Shown: piece after piece, positions 39,657-49,049 of the stretch | Layout of the letters: each line of letters starts with the position of its first letter | Numbering within the stretch: the first letter of the stretch is position 1 | NCBI GenBank assembly: GCA_029932915.1 | Contig: JAOZPE010000019.1 | Coordinates: 1-56,916, forward strand | Direction: 5' to 3' | Source: Candidatus Krumholzibacteriia bacterium | Lineage (GTDB): Bacteria > Krumholzibacteriota > Krumholzibacteriia > JAJRXK01 | DNA: 56,916 bases | Notes under the pieces: generated by a model | The model's database searches: none | Seen by the model: only the letters and a program-made list of their open reading frames with translations | Told to the model about the DNA's origin: nothing | Position numbers and translations under genes: made by a program

Positions 39657-42224
39657 CTACGTGTGCGGCCGACCTCCGGTTGCATCGGTGGTCTCGTCGC
39701 CGAGAACCCGGAGAACGACGATGGTCAGGTCGTCGCCGGCGTTGCGTTCGGCCGAACCGCGATTGGGTCCCACATGGGCGAAGACGGCGTCCTTCAACGC
39801 GTGGGTGAGTTCTTCCGCCGGCCGGTCGTGGTGGCGGCACACGATCTCCTGCAAGCCCTCGATGCCGAATTGCCTGTCCTGGGGATCCTCGGCCTCGGTC
39901 ACCCCATCGGTGTACAACACGAGGACGTCACCGGCCTCGAGGGTGACAGTCGTCTCGGGGTAGTCCATTCCGTCGAAGGCTCCCAGCGGTGTCGCTCCAT
40001 CCTCCAGCCAGACGCACGAACCGTCGGCGCGGCTCAGCAGGGGTGGATTGTGCCCCGCACTCGAGTAGATCAGCCGTCGCTGCCGGGGTTCGAGTGCGGC
40101 CAGGAAGAGGGTGGCGAAGCGGTCGCTGTCGGTGCTGGCGTACAGGGTCGTGTTCACCGCGCGCAGGATCGCCGAGGGACTGCTGTGATTGCCGGCCAGT
40201 GCGCGCAGGGAGGCCTGGAGGTTGCTGGCCAAGAGCGACGCGCCCATACCCTTGCCCGAGACGTCGCTGATCACCACCCCGATGCGTCCCTCGTCCATGG
40301 GAACGAAGTCGTAGTAGTCGCCGCTGATCTGGCGAGAGGGAAGGTTCAACGCGGCGATCTCGTAGGATTCGATGCGGGGCACCTCGCGGGGGAGGAGTCG
40401 TTGCTGGATGGAGCGGGCCAGGGCGAGTTCCTCTTCGAGCTGACGGCGCTCGATGGCCTCGTCGTAGAGCCGGGTGTTCTCCAATTGCACGCCCAGTTGT
40501 CCGGCCACGATGGTCAGCAGTTCGAGTTCGGCTCCCTCGTAGGCGACTTCGCTCCGCTTGGGCCCCAGGCACAGCGCGGCCACCAGCCGGTCACCGGCCA
40601 GGGCGGGGACGACGACCTCGAATCCGGCGGCGAGGAGCTTCCCCATGTCCGCCGAGAGGAGGGCACGCTGCCGGGCGCCTTCCTCGCCGCTCTCCGGCCG
40701 CAGAGGGGCGTTGAGCTGGGAGTGCAGGGCCTCGAGCAGGAGGGCGGAGCGGCGATCGGCCAGGTACGCGGAGAGCTTGGTCAGGGAACCGCCTCCCAGG
40801 GGTTCGGGGAGGTGGAGGACCTCGGCCTCGCAGGTGAGGATGGCGAAGCGCTGGGGATGCAGCAGGGCGGTCACCCGGCTGGTGACCAGATCGAAGAGGG
40901 CATCGCGCTCGATGGTGCGGGGGATGGCCAGGGCGAGTTCCTGAAGGGCCACCTGCATGTCGTGCTTCTCGCGGAAGAAGCTGCGCTCGAGGAAGCTCTG
41001 GATCCGGTCGCGGGCGGGCGCGAAGACCGCGGCCAGCAACAGGGTGGCCACGATGGCGACGAGCTGGCTGGTCTGTCCGGACGCCTTCAACAGGATGTTC
41101 CCCACCACGATGACGATGAGCACGTAGGCTCCCACCAGCAGCCCGGTGAGCACCGCGTAGATGAGCGAGCGCCGGATGATGACCTCGACGTCCATCAGCC
41201 GGTAGCGCGCGATCGAATAGCCGAAGGAGACGGGCACCAGCACCAGGGGAACGGCTCCGAGCAGGGCGAAGTCGTTGCGGCCGAGCATGACCTCGAAGGC
41301 CAGGGTGAAGACCAGATAGGGCAGGACGCCCGTGACCGTCCCCAGGGTGAGGAACTTGACCTTCTGACGCAGTGTGGTGTCGGTGGTGTGGATGTAGGTG
41401 GCCAGGAGGCTGATCAGGCCCGCGGTGAAGTACAGGCCGAGCACCATCTGCTGCAGGCCCGAGAAGCTCGCCGGATGCGAGCCGTAGAACTGATCGTGGG
41501 TGAAGAGCAGATAGTAGACCAGGGGAAGGAGATACAGACTCGGCAGCAGCCACTTGTGTCGAAAGACCACCGAACGCGGCTCGGGGAAGATGAGGAAGAA
41601 ATGGAGGAAGAGGGGCGGGACCAGCAGGGACGAGAGGGCGGCCATGTTCCGGGAGAAGACCTGGCTCCAGTAGTACTCGACGCTGCGTCCGCTCGAAGAG
41701 AAGAAGTAGAGCAGGAAGACCACGCCCAGCAGGTAGAAGACCCGGGCCGGCGCCTGCCAGGGATTCTTCCAGAAGACGTACAGGCCCACCAGGAAGTAGA
41801 TGAGGCCCAGTCCGCAGTAGATGAAGTAGATGGTGACGTTGGTGGTGCGGGTGCTGGCGAGCCTCAGATCGGCCTCGAAGATCTCCCCGTTGCGGTTGAC
41901 CATGTAGGGGACCACGTCGCCCACCTGGTGCGAGCGCAGGATGAGCGCGGCCTGCCGAGGGGAGGAGATGGGCTTGCGGTCGATGCCCTCGATGACATCA
42001 CCGGTCTCCAGGGGAGTGGGCTCTCCCTCGCTGGTGGCCAGGTCGGCCGGGCCGTTGGGAACGATGCCTCCGATCTCGATCTGGTCCTTGCCCAGTTTCC
42101 ACTCGGCTCCATCGGTGGGTTTGCGCTGGAGGGCGTCCCAGGCGCAGAACAGCGCCGCCAGAAGAGCGAGCGTTCCCAGCAGAAGATAACCCGCGGGCGG
42201 GCGATGGACCGTCGAAGCAGACAT
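39657..42224 (-). CDS. PDZ/multi-TM/GAF SpoIIE-type PP2C protein phosphatase
   Basis: 855 residues. One membrane segment (about 15-32), a periplasmic PDZ-like domain (about 45-120: ETGDVIEGIDRKP), then a block of seven or so helices (130-420), a GAF domain (about 450-605) and a PP2C/SpoIIE domain (about 620-850) with ISGDYYDFVPMDEG, VISDVSGKGMGASL, YSSAGHNPPLL, LYTDGVTEAEDP and AGDDLTIVVL. The metal-binding Asp residues (GDYYD, SDVSG, TDGV, DD) are intact. It probably dephosphorylates an anti-sigma-antagonist in response to an envelope signal. Starts ATG 42224; longer frames are low complexity. No partner kinase or STAS gene is in the window. Confidence 0.88.
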   Translation of the reverse strand: MSASTVHRPPAGYLLLGTLALLAALFCAWDALQRKPTDGAEWKLGKDQIEIGGIVPNGPADLATSEGEPTPLETGDVIEGIDRKPISSPRQAALILRSHQVGDVVPYMVNRNGEIFEADLRLASTRTTNVTIYFIYCGLGLIYFLVGLYVFWKNPWQAPARVFYLLGVVFLLYFFSSSGRSVEYYWSQVFSRNMAALSSLLVPPLFLHFFLIFPEPRSVVFRHKWLLPSLYLLPLVYYLLFTHDQFYGSHPASFSGLQQMVLGLYFTAGLISLLATYIHTTDTTLRQKVKFLTLGTVTGVLPYLVFTLAFEVMLGRNDFALLGAVPLVLVPVSFGYSIARYRLMDVEVIIRRSLIYAVLTGLLVGAYVLIVIVVGNILLKASGQTSQLVAIVATLLLAAVFAPARDRIQSFLERSFFREKHDMQVALQELALAIPRTIERDALFDLVTSRVTALLHPQRFAILTCEAEVLHLPEPLGGGSLTKLSAYLADRRSALLLEALHSQLNAPLRPESGEEGARQRALLSADMGKLLAAGFEVVVPALAGDRLVAALCLGPKRSEVAYEGAELELLTIVAGQLGVQLENTRLYDEAIERRQLEEELALARSIQQRLLPREVPRIESYEIAALNLPSRQISGDYYDFVPMDEGRIGVVISDVSGKGMGASLLASNLQASLRALAGNHSSPSAILRAVNTTLYASTDSDRFATLFLAALEPRQRRLIYSSAGHNPPLLSRADGSCVWLEDGATPLGAFDGMDYPETTVTLEAGDVLVLYTDGVTEAEDPQDRQFGIEGLQEIVCRHHDRPAEELTHALKDAVFAHVGPNRGSAERNAGDDLTIVVLRVLGDETTDATGGRPHT

Positions 42225-42444
42225 ACCTGTCACGTGTCGATGTTGGGGGCGCCGGCGGTGGGATGGCCCTCTCGGGAACATCCTACTCTTTCCTGTGCTT
42301 TCCCTCACCTCCTATGTTGGACGCGCCAGAGGGGGCTCGAGTTGCCGGCGGGTGCTCTCTTGCCTAAGATCCATCGATCCCGGGGGCATCGTTCCCCGGG
42401 TCCATGGCCGGAACCGGCCCCGTCTCCAACCGAGGAATGTGTTC
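42225..42444. promoter_or_regulatory. Divergent region SpoIIE phosphatase (-) / inositol monophosphatase (+)
   Basis: Minus strand: -10-like TAGGAT at 42285-42280. Plus strand: -10-like TATGTT at 42313-42318. Neither has a convincing -35 box. CGAGGAA before 42445 is the plus-strand ribosome site. Confidence 0.4.
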
Positions 42445-43287
42445 GTGAGCGACGAGATCACCCCCAGCGGGCTCCGTTCCTTCATCAGTGGGATCCTGCG
42501 GGATGTGAGGCCGCAGATCGTCGAGCGCTTCGGTACCACCGGTCCGCTCACCTTCAAATACGGCCAGGAGGCGATCACCGAGGTCGATCGTCTCATCGAA
42601 GACCGTCTGGTGGAGGCCATCCTCGGCCGTTTCGGTGACCATCGTATCATGGGTGAGGAAGCCGGCGTCCGCGGCAATCCCGCCTCTCCGTGGACCTGGC
42701 AGATCGATCCCATCGACGGGACGCTCAACTACTCGGTGGGCATCCCGGTGTTCTCCACCTCGGTCGCGGTCCTGCACCACGGCGTCCTCCAGGCCGGTGG
42801 AGTGCTCGATTCCCTGCGGGACGAGCTCTTCAGCGCAGCGAGGGGCGAGGGCGCCTGGCTGAGCCGGAGACCCTACGGCGCGGATGACTACGTGGAGGAA
42901 CGCATCGGGGTCAGCGAGAGGAAGACCTTCGCCGAGGCGGTGGTGAGCACGCAGTTCGGTCGCCGTTCGGTCTTCGTCGACCATCCCGACCTGCTGCAGA
43001 AGATGTTGCGCACGCCGCTGAAGACCCGGCGTCTGGGCAGCATCGCCATCGAGCTGGCCTGGCTGGCCGCCGGGCGCATCGATCTGCTCCTGGCGGGAAA
43101 GCGCACTCCCATCCACGAGTACGACATCGCCGCCGGCGTGATCCTGGTGGAGGAGGCCGGAGGAAGGGTCACCGACGGACGGGGGAAGGTGGTGGTCGAA
43201 GGCGGTCGGGAACTCATCGTGTCCAACGGTCATATGCATCGGGAAGTCGTCGATCTCCTGCGCCCCTGGCTGGGCGAGGCGAGCTGA
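42445..43287 (+). CDS. Inositol monophosphatase family protein
   Basis: 280 residues. Motifs of the Mg-dependent FIG superfamily: metal site GEEAG (~71-75), IDPIDGTLNY (~89-98) and EYDIAAGVILVEEAGG (~228-243). It removes phosphate from inositol 1-phosphate or similar sugar phosphates (3'-phosphoadenosine 5'-phosphate hydrolysis, CysQ-like, is also possible in this superfamily). Start GTG 42445 with CGAGGAA 7 nt upstream; the longer frame from 42295 is rejected. Followed after 16 bp by the GT39 gene. Confidence 0.9.
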   Translation: MSDEITPSGLRSFISGILRDVRPQIVERFGTTGPLTFKYGQEAITEVDRLIEDRLVEAILGRFGDHRIMGEEAGVRGNPASPWTWQIDPIDGTLNYSVGIPVFSTSVAVLHHGVLQAGGVLDSLRDELFSAARGEGAWLSRRPYGADDYVEERIGVSERKTFAEAVVSTQFGRRSVFVDHPDLLQKMLRTPLKTRRLGSIAIELAWLAAGRIDLLLAGKRTPIHEYDIAAGVILVEEAGGRVTDGRGKVVVEGGRELIVSNGHMHREVVDLLRPWLGEAS

Positions 43288-43303
43288 TTCGGGGGGCGAC
43301 CCC

Positions 43304-45208
43304 GTGAAACACCTCAGCCCTCGCAGCTACCCCTGGATCGTCCTCGCCGTCGCGGTGGCGATCCGGGTCTGGACCCTCCTGGATGCCCTCCGGGCGCCGT
43401 TCTGGAAGGTGCCCCTGGTCGACGAACTGGCCTACCTGCAGACCGCCGCGCGCATCCTCCAGCACCAGCCCCCTCCCCTGGGGGCCTACTATACCGCCCC
43501 GGGCTACGCCTGGATCCTCGGCGCCGTGCTCGCCCTGGGCCTGGATCCACAGATCGTCAAGTTCACCCAACTGCTCGTGGGCATTGCGAGCGCCTGGATG
43601 GTGTACCGCCTCACCGCGCGCTGGTTCTCCCCCCGCGAGGGCCTGGTGGCCGGCCTGCTGTGGGCGCTCTATCCCTCGGCCCTGTTCCATGAGCTCCTCC
43701 TGCTCAAACCCACCTTCACCGTGGCCCTCGTCGTGGGCGCGTTGCTGCTGATGAGCTCCGTGCCCCGGGACGGCCTCGGTGGGAAGGAGCGGTGGTCGAG
43801 GACGGTCGGCGCGGGTCTGCTCCTGGGACTGGCCACCCTGCTGCGCGGGGAGACCCTCCTGGTCGGTCTGATCCTGGCCGGGGTGCTGGCGAGGACACTG
43901 AGGCGGCGTCGCCTGGCCTGGACCGTGGCCCTGGGTCTGTTGGCCGGTCAGGCCGCCGTGGTGGCCGTTCCCACCGCCCTGAACCTGGCGCGTGGGGCAG
44001 GGCCGGTGGTCGTGGCCTACTCGGGCGGCGTCAACTTCTACATCGGCAATCACCCGGGCGCGGACGGCGGCTATCTGCCCTTGATCCCCGACCGCAGCGA
44101 TGCCCGGGTCGAGGAGCGCGATGCGGTCGAGCTGGCCCGCCGCCGGATGGGCCGGCCCCTGGATGCCGCCGCCGTCTCCCGCTTCTGGAGCGAGGAGGGC
44201 CTGCGCTTCTGGAGGGAGCACCCGGGCGACGCCGTGGCTCTGACCGTCCGCAAGCTGGCCCTGCTGTGGTCGCCCCAGGAGATCGCCGACGTCCTCTCGC
44301 GCCGGCTGGCCTCGCGATGGGTGCGCTCGTTGCGCAACCCGGTGATCGGAGGCGGCCTGGTCCTTCCGTTGGCCCTGGTGGGCCTGGTCCTGAGCTGGCG
44401 CCGCCGGCAGGCCTGGCTGGCCCGCGGCTACCTCCTGGCCAGCGAAGCGGCACTCGTCCCCTTCTTCCTCTTCGAACGCTTTCGGCTGCCCATGATCGCC
44501 GGGGCCGTGGTCCCCCTGGCCGCGCACGCCGTGGTTCGCGCCTGGGACGCCGCCCGATCGCGACAGTGGAAGGGGCTGGTGACCGCTGTCCTGGCCACGG
44601 CTGTGGTGGGGGCGGCCCTGTCCATCGTGCATCTCGATCGCGAAGATGTGGTGCTGCGGGTGAACGTGGGCAGCATGCTGCTGGAGGCGGGGAGATACGA
44701 GGAGGCCCTGGAGGAGTTCGAGGCGGTGAGGCGGCAGGAGCCGTCCGCCTGGCGCGTGGAGATGAACATCGCCGCGACCTTGGCGGCCATGGGTTGTGAC
44801 GGGGAAGCCGTACAGACCCTGCGTTCCGTCCTGGAGAAACTCTACGCCGAGGGAAGGGCGACCGGCCATCCGGTGGTGGCGGAGATCGTGCAGTGCCACG
44901 AACTGGCCGGCGATCTCCTGGTGAGGATGCGGCATCTGGAGGATGCCCGGCGTCAGTACGACGCGGCCCTGCGCTGGAAGCCGGGCGACGAGCGCCTTCT
45001 GCGCAAGCGCCGATCGATCGATCCGGGATCGATGGGTGAGGCTGGTCAAGGCGGCCCGGATCGGATAGGATCCCGCGTCGACGAAATCCGGAGGAGGGAA
45101 GATGGGATCGACCAACAGGAAGAGCGGCCGGAGGGCCGGACGGCGCGGGAAGAAGGCCGCGGCCCCGAAGCGTCGTCGCACGGTGACGAGCATGGCCCGA
45201 CAGGCTGA
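43304..45208 (+). CDS. GT39/ArnT-like membrane glycosyltransferase with TPR-like tail
   Basis: 634 residues. Multi-pass membrane protein with the DE-type motif VDELAY in the first extracytoplasmic loop (about 39-44), typical of the PMT/ArnT (GT39, GT83) superfamily using polyprenyl-phosphate sugars. About ten helices to residue ~440, then a soluble part with TPR-like repeats (GRYEEALEEFEAV, LEDARRQYDAALRWKPGD). The substrate is unknown. The last ~35 residues overlap the start of the methyltransferase gene by 107 bp in another frame, so the true end of one of the two is doubtful. Confidence 0.8.
   Translation: MKHLSPRSYPWIVLAVAVAIRVWTLLDALRAPFWKVPLVDELAYLQTAARILQHQPPPLGAYYTAPGYAWILGAVLALGLDPQIVKFTQLLVGIASAWMVYRLTARWFSPREGLVAGLLWALYPSALFHELLLLKPTFTVALVVGALLLMSSVPRDGLGGKERWSRTVGAGLLLGLATLLRGETLLVGLILAGVLARTLRRRRLAWTVALGLLAGQAAVVAVPTALNLARGAGPVVVAYSGGVNFYIGNHPGADGGYLPLIPDRSDARVEERDAVELARRRMGRPLDAAAVSRFWSEEGLRFWREHPGDAVALTVRKLALLWSPQEIADVLSRRLASRWVRSLRNPVIGGGLVLPLALVGLVLSWRRRQAWLARGYLLASEAALVPFFLFERFRLPMIAGAVVPLAAHAVVRAWDAARSRQWKGLVTAVLATAVVGAALSIVHLDREDVVLRVNVGSMLLEAGRYEEALEEFEAVRRQEPSAWRVEMNIAATLAAMGCDGEAVQTLRSVLEKLYAEGRATGHPVVAEIVQCHELAGDLLVRMRHLEDARRQYDAALRWKPGDERLLRKRRSIDPGSMGEAGQGGPDRIGSRVDEIRRREDGIDQQEERPEGRTAREEGRGPEASSHGDEHGPTG
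45043..45071 (+). promoter_or_regulatory. Promoter for the methyltransferase gene, inside the GT39 gene
   Basis: TGGTCA (45043-45048), 17 bp, TAGGAT (45066-45071). Start near 45078 gives a ~24-nt leader with GGAGGAGGG before the ATG at 45102. Confidence 0.55.
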
Positions 45209-45980
45209 CCGGCATGAACTCTACGAACGAGCGGTCCAGGATCCGGTGCACGACGTCCAGTTCCTGCAGGAGGTGTACCGTCGGGTACGCCGGCGTCTTC
45301 CCCATCGCCTTCGCGAGGATTTCTGCGGTACGGCGGCGGTGTGCGCCCAGTGGGTGAAGGCGGGCAAGGGGAATTCGGCCGAGGGATTCGACCTCGACGG
45401 TGAAACCCTCGAGTGGGGACGCCGCCGGCATCTCGATCCCCTGGGCGAGGCCGCGCGGCGGGTGATCCTGCACGCCAAGGATGTGCGCGAGCCGGGTCTG
45501 CATCGTGCCGACGTCACCTGTGCCCACAACTTCTCCTACCAGGTCTTCCACACCCGAGCCGAGATGATCGAGTACCTGGAGTCGGTGTACCGCAACCTGG
45601 AGGACGACGGAGTCTTCGTCATGGACATGTACGGAGGGTGGGAGGCGAACGAGGAGATGGAGGAGGAGCGTTATATCGAAGGCTCCGACGTTCGCTACGT
45701 GTGGGAACAGGTTTCGTATGCGCCGGTCACCGGGCGCCAGGACTGCGCCATCCACTTCCGTTTCCCCGACGGCAGCGAACTGCATGACGCCTTCGTCTAC
45801 CATTGGCGCCACTGGACGATGCCGGAGATGCGCGAGCTTCTCTCGGAGGTGGGATTCACCAGGGTGGATGCGTGGTTCGAGGAGATCGACGAGGACGGTG
45901 ACGGGAACGGTACCTTCTCTCCCACCGACACGGGCATCAACTGTGAGGGCTGGCTGGCCTATCTGGTGGCCTACAAGTAG
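45102..45980 (+). CDS. Class I SAM-dependent methyltransferase
   Basis: 292 residues. The SAM-binding region is REDFCGTAAVCAQWVKAG (71-88), with DFCGTA in place of the usual GxGxG, then SAEGFDLDGETL and VTCAHNFSYQVFHTRAEM. The substrate is unknown. The first ~30 residues are strongly basic (RKSGRRAGRRGKKAAAPKRRR), suggesting contact with nucleic acid or membrane phosphate; an internal ATG at 45192 (MARQADRHELYERAVQDP) would omit this. The upstream ATG has the excellent ribosome site GGAGGAGGG, so I keep it. The gene begins 107 bp inside the GT39 frame. Confidence 0.8.
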   Translation: MGSTNRKSGRRAGRRGKKAAAPKRRRTVTSMARQADRHELYERAVQDPVHDVQFLQEVYRRVRRRLPHRLREDFCGTAAVCAQWVKAGKGNSAEGFDLDGETLEWGRRRHLDPLGEAARRVILHAKDVREPGLHRADVTCAHNFSYQVFHTRAEMIEYLESVYRNLEDDGVFVMDMYGGWEANEEMEEERYIEGSDVRYVWEQVSYAPVTGRQDCAIHFRFPDGSELHDAFVYHWRHWTMPEMRELLSEVGFTRVDAWFEEIDEDGDGNGTFSPTDTGINCEGWLAYLVAYK

Positions 45981-46144
45981 GTTCACCCGTTTCCAGCGGC
46001 GAATCCTCCTCCTTCTTCGGGCATGGGCCAGGCCGGAGCGCAGGCTTTTTCGTTTCCTCCGGGGCGTCTCAGGCGCTACATTCTCCGGGCGTGTCGCAAG
46101 GTCACGTCTTCGACTCACCGAACGATTCCACAGGAGCAATCGAG

Positions 46145-48061
46145 ATGATGAACTTCCCTCGTCTTCGCCTGGGCTTGAGCCTCTTCCTGCTCATGGCGTT
46201 TGTCATGTCCGCCGGTTCGGCGCTGGCGATTCCCGACACCGACCAACGTGATCAGATTCCCGACCAGTACAAATGGAACGTGAAGGATATCTATCCGGAT
46301 TTCGACGCGTGGCAGAAGGACTACGATCGTCTGGGAGTGATGATCGATGAGTTTGCCGCGCTGAAGGGGACGCTCGCCCAGGGCGCCGATCAACTTCTCA
46401 AGGCCTACAAGATGCGCGACGACCTGGGCCAGCTTGCCTACAAGGTGCATTCCTACGTGAGCCTGCAGCACGATCAGGACATGCGGGACACCGCGATCGA
46501 CGCGAAGCGCCAGGAAGTGCAGGCGCTGTTCGCCAAGTGGAGCCAGGCCACGTCGTGGTTCAGCCCCGAACTGCTCTCCATTCCGCTGGAGACGGTGCGG
46601 CAGTGGATGGACGCCAACGAGGATCTGGCGGTCTATCGCTTCGCCATCGAAGACCTGTACCGGCAGCAGAAGCACGTGCTCGATGAGCAGGGCGAGTCGA
46701 TTCTCGCCAAGTACAGCCGCTTCAACAGCAGTCCCCGCGACATCTACTCGATGCTCACCACCGCCGATGTGCAGTGGCCCACGGTCACCCTCAGCAATGG
46801 GGAAGAGTTGGAAGTGACCGCCGGTCAGTACTACGCGCGGATGGAGAGCGAGCGCAACCGGGCGGATCGCGAGCTGATCTGGCGTGCATTCCTGGAGACC
46901 TTCAACCAGAACATCAATACCTACGCCGCCATCTACAACGCGCTGTGCCAGCGTGACTGGGCCGAGGCGCAGGCCCGCGGTTACGAGAGCACGCTGGAGG
47001 CCGCTCTCGACGGGAACAACATTCCCACCTCGGTGGTGGAGAACCTCATCGAGGTGGCCAAGAAGGGTTCGGGTCCCCTTCAGCGCTACTACGCACTGCG
47101 GGCCAAACTGCTGGGCGAGGAGAAGGTGGCCATCTACGACGGCTACGTCTCGCTGGTGCCCAACGAGAAGAAGTATCCGTACGACGAAGCCAAGAAGATG
47201 GTCCTCGAATCGGTGAAGGTCTTCGGTGACGACTACTACAACACCATGAAGAAGGGCTTCGAGAGCCGGTGGATCGACGTGTACGAGAACGCGGGCAAGC
47301 GCAGCGGTGCCTACAGCTCGGGCGTGTACGGGGTGCATCCGTACATGCTGCTGAACTATACCGACGGGCTCAGCGACGTCTTCACCCTGGCCCACGAGTT
47401 CGGCCACACCATGCACACCGTGCTGTCCAACGAGCACCAGCCCTTCGTGTACAGCGACTACACCATCTTCGTGGCCGAGGTGGCCTCCACCCTGAACGAG
47501 GGGTTGCTGCTCGACTACTGGCTGGCCCACACCGACGATCCGGCCGAGCGGATCAACCTGCTGCAACATGCGATCGACCAGATCGCCCTGACCTTCTACC
47601 GGCAGACCTGCTTCGCCGACTGGGAGCTGCAGGTGCACCGGATGGCCGAGCGGGGCGAGCCCATCACCAGCGAGGTCCTCAATTCCCTGTACCTGGATCT
47701 GCTGCGGCAGTACTACGGGCCCGACACCGACATCCCCGAACTGTACGGGGCCACCTGGGCGCGCATTCCGCACTTCTACAACTACCCGTACTACGTCTAC
47801 CAGTACGCCACCTGCTTCGCCTCATCGGCCCAGTTGCTCAAGGAGATCCGCAGCGACGATCCGAAGGTGAGCCAGGATGCGGTTCAGCGGCACCTGAAGC
47901 TCCTCTCCTCGGGCAGCAGTGACTATCCCATGGAAGAGCTGAAGGCCGCTGGGGTGGATCTGTCGAAGAAGGCGACCTTCCAGGCGGTGATCGACCGCAT
48001 GGACATGCTGGTGACCGAGCTGGAGGCGGAGATCGCCAAGCTCGACACCGACAAGAAGTAG
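46145..48061 (+). CDS. pepF: Exported oligoendopeptidase F (M3 family)
   Basis: 638 residues with a signal peptide (MMNFPRLRLGLSLFLLMAFVMSAGSALA), so it is periplasmic or secreted, unlike the cytosolic enzyme of lactic acid bacteria. The zinc motif HEFGH is at 417-421 (AHEFGHTMH) and the third ligand is in the downstream EVASTLNEG. It hydrolyses short peptides, here presumably for nutrition or turnover. ATG 46145 or 46148 follows AGGAG; the longer frame from 46091 is rejected. A weak -10-like TACATT is at 46077-46082. An 11-bp perfect inverted repeat follows the stop (48101-48130). Confidence 0.93.
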   Translation: MMNFPRLRLGLSLFLLMAFVMSAGSALAIPDTDQRDQIPDQYKWNVKDIYPDFDAWQKDYDRLGVMIDEFAALKGTLAQGADQLLKAYKMRDDLGQLAYKVHSYVSLQHDQDMRDTAIDAKRQEVQALFAKWSQATSWFSPELLSIPLETVRQWMDANEDLAVYRFAIEDLYRQQKHVLDEQGESILAKYSRFNSSPRDIYSMLTTADVQWPTVTLSNGEELEVTAGQYYARMESERNRADRELIWRAFLETFNQNINTYAAIYNALCQRDWAEAQARGYESTLEAALDGNNIPTSVVENLIEVAKKGSGPLQRYYALRAKLLGEEKVAIYDGYVSLVPNEKKYPYDEAKKMVLESVKVFGDDYYNTMKKGFESRWIDVYENAGKRSGAYSSGVYGVHPYMLLNYTDGLSDVFTLAHEFGHTMHTVLSNEHQPFVYSDYTIFVAEVASTLNEGLLLDYWLAHTDDPAERINLLQHAIDQIALTFYRQTCFADWELQVHRMAERGEPITSEVLNSLYLDLLRQYYGPDTDIPELYGATWARIPHFYNYPYYVYQYATCFASSAQLLKEIRSDDPKVSQDAVQRHLKLLSSGSSDYPMEELKAAGVDLSKKATFQAVIDRMDMLVTELEAEIAKLDTDKK

Positions 48062-48100
48062 GGTCGCCGCTCTGACTCCGAGTCGGCAGGGACGATCGTG

Positions 48101-48130
48101 GATGGGGGCCGCCGGAAGACGGCCCCCATC
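48101..48130 (+). terminator. Terminator-like hairpin after pepF
   Basis: GATGGGGGCCG (48101-48111) pairs perfectly with CGGCCCCCATC (48120-48130), loop CCGGAAGA, no T-tract. Confidence 0.65.
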
Positions 48131-48282
48131 GCATTCCTCCCGGGAGCGTTCTCCCATCGACTCGCGCATTTTCCGCGCAGGATCTTCCGCGGCCAGGCAT
48201 TCAGGTAGGGGACGGGATGGTCTTCGAATGCTCCGGAGGCCCGGAGCCCCTCCCGCGGCCTCGCAACTCTGTGGAGACAAGG

Positions 48283-48978
48283 ATGATCACAAGAATCGCA
48301 TGGATCGTCGTCGGTCTTCTCCTGCTGCCGCTGTCCTCGGTGGCGGCGGATGGAGATGACCCCGTCACCCGACGTGTCGGATACCTGCAGGAGGAACTCT
48401 CCCTCGATCAGGACCAGGCCGATCGCATCGCGGCGGTCCTGGAGAAGCTCTCGTCCATGGGGGGCGATGGGACCGCCACGAGGGGATCGGGCGGCGGCCA
48501 CCGGGGGCAGGGGAAGGCCTCGGGCGGCCGGGGCGCCGACAGCCAGGTCGACAGCCGGATGCAGCAGGCCCACCTGTCACTCGTGCAGGTCCTCGACGAC
48601 GAGCAGGCGGGACGTTACGACGAGCTCATGGAGCGGGAACGGGAGTGGTGGCTCGATCCGCAGCTCCTGCGGATGGACGCGCTGCTTGCTCTGAGTCCGG
48701 ACCAGTGCCGTCAGCTCTTTCCCATCCTGCGCCGTTCGCGGATTCGTCTGCGCGGCTTGCGTGAAGCCGCGATGAACGGTGATCGGGATGCCCAGAGGAA
48801 GATGCGGAAGGAGCTGGAGGAGACCAACGAGGTGGTCATGGAATTCCTCGACGACACTCAGCGTGAGATCTGGAAGAAGCACCTGGACGAGCAGAAGAAG
48901 CTCATGGAAGCGGGAAGGGGCATGGGCGGCCGTGCTGGCGGCCGTGGTGGTGGCATGGGGGGAGGCCCCCGCTACTGA
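48283..48978 (+). CDS. Exported helical protein, Spy/CpxP-like (LTxxQ-type)
   Basis: 231 residues. Signal peptide (MITRIAWIVVGLLLLPLSSVAA), then a helical mature part broken by a Gly/Ala/Ser linker (about 62-95) and ending in a Gly/Arg run. Two segments resemble the LTxxQ signature of periplasmic Spy/CpxP proteins, LSLDQDQADRI and LALSPDQCRQL, each followed by an amphipathic helix. Such proteins act as periplasmic chaperones or metal sensors. Start ATG 48283 with GTGGAGACAAGG upstream. The match is by pattern only. Confidence 0.55.
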   Translation: MITRIAWIVVGLLLLPLSSVAADGDDPVTRRVGYLQEELSLDQDQADRIAAVLEKLSSMGGDGTATRGSGGGHRGQGKASGGRGADSQVDSRMQQAHLSLVQVLDDEQAGRYDELMEREREWWLDPQLLRMDALLALSPDQCRQLFPILRRSRIRLRGLREAAMNGDRDAQRKMRKELEETNEVVMEFLDDTQREIWKKHLDEQKKLMEAGRGMGGRAGGRGGGMGGGPRY

Positions 48979-49049
48979 GACCTGGGGGGCTTCACCACGG
49001 GAAGAGGATCGCGGGCCGAGTCCATCGCGGACCTGTTCCCCGGCGGTTC

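Noticed and set aside
39663-42638. 991-residue plus-strand open frame
   Set aside because: Antisense shadow of the SpoIIE phosphatase gene, with no motif or ribosome site.
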